Assembly (NCBI GenBank): GCA_035478715.1
Contig: DATIJK010000014.1
Location: 1 to 13,128, forward strand
Origin: JAICLK01 sp035478715
Lineage (GTDB): Bacteria; Patescibacteriota; Saccharimonadia; Saccharimonadales; UBA4665
Direction: 5' to 3'
DNA length: 13,128 nt
Part shown: positions 12,898 to 13,128 of the stretch, piece after piece
Layout: each line of letters begins with the position of its first letter
How positions within the stretch are numbered: position 1 is the stretch's first letter
Program-made: the position numbers and the translations under genes
The notes under the pieces: generated by a model
What the model was told of the DNA's origin: nothing
The model's database searches: none
What the model saw: the letters and a program-made list of their open reading frames with translations, nothing else

Positions 12898-13128
12898 ATG
12901 TCCTTAGCTAACAAAAACACAGCAGGCCCTACACCCGAAATCGATGACAGAATCAATCCAGCAAACCGTCCACTTATACTACTAGCTCCTGATGGCGAGA
13001 TTCACGCTTTCGTATTGAATCCACATCTCTTATCTGGAGTCGATCCTACTCAAATGAGACCAGGCACACGTTCATCGGCTGCTGGCGAATTACAGATTTT
13101 GACAAACCACTTGCTCATGCAAAATGGC
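12898..13128 (+). CDS. unknown protein, N-terminal part (cut by window end)
   Basis: 77 codons open from ATG 12898 to the window end with no stop. The N-terminus is polar (MSLANKNTAGPTPEIDDRIN), followed by a likely strand RPLILLAPDGEIHAFVLNP and a helix-rich part (GELQILTNHLLMQ). No family recognised. The start is supported by the extended -10 six bases upstream and by the absence of any ribosome binding site. Same strand and spacing style as the 11920 gene. Confidence 0.6.
   Translation, partial: MSLANKNTAGPTPEIDDRINPANRPLILLAPDGEIHAFVLNPHLLSGVDPTQMRPGTRSSAAGELQILTNHLLMQNG

Overview
The window reads as a compact bacterial chromosome segment, most likely from the Candidate Phyla Radiation (Patescibacteria), possibly Saccharibacteria. 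This is an inference from gene style, not from a marker gene: tiny intergenic gaps, TTG and GTG starts, short membrane proteins, and many start codons placed directly after an extended -10 box with no ribosome binding site. TGA is used as a stop, so there is no sign of the UGA-to-Gly code of Gracilibacteria/SR1.

Bases 1-8100 look like ordinary core genome. The 3' end of tsaD (tRNA t6A synthesis) is followed by valS, which has a structured leader. A convergent HTH-HAD fusion protein and a small two-helix membrane protein come next. A minus-strand cluster follows: tRNA-Ser(CGA), a SerB-like phosphatase, a PLDc_N-like membrane protein and a HIT hydrolase. Divergent from it is a plus-strand operon of a PadR-type regulator and a six-helix DUF6159-type membrane protein, convergent with a DUF1905/YdeI-family protein. 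Two related structured elements of about 120 nt (471-588 and 4424-4544) sit in this half.

At 8094-8170 lies tRNA-Arg(GCG). Its 3' end is repeated 188 nt downstream (8341-8358), and the repeated copy carries a 66-nt insertion. This looks like a used tRNA attachment site. Everything after it looks accessory and is visibly more A+T-rich until about 11900: a nucleoside-deoxyribosyltransferase-like/methyltransferase fusion, a JAB/MPN-type protein, and three proteins I do not recognise, the last cut by the window end. Two homologous intergenic elements (9835-9882 and 11779-11827), each followed by a terminator, bracket the JAB gene and its neighbour like cassette boundaries.

The best candidates for something undescribed are the ~120-nt structured element family, the bracketed two-gene module beside the tRNA-Arg, and the consistent leaderless promoter layout (TGn-TAnnnT, 6 nt, ATG).
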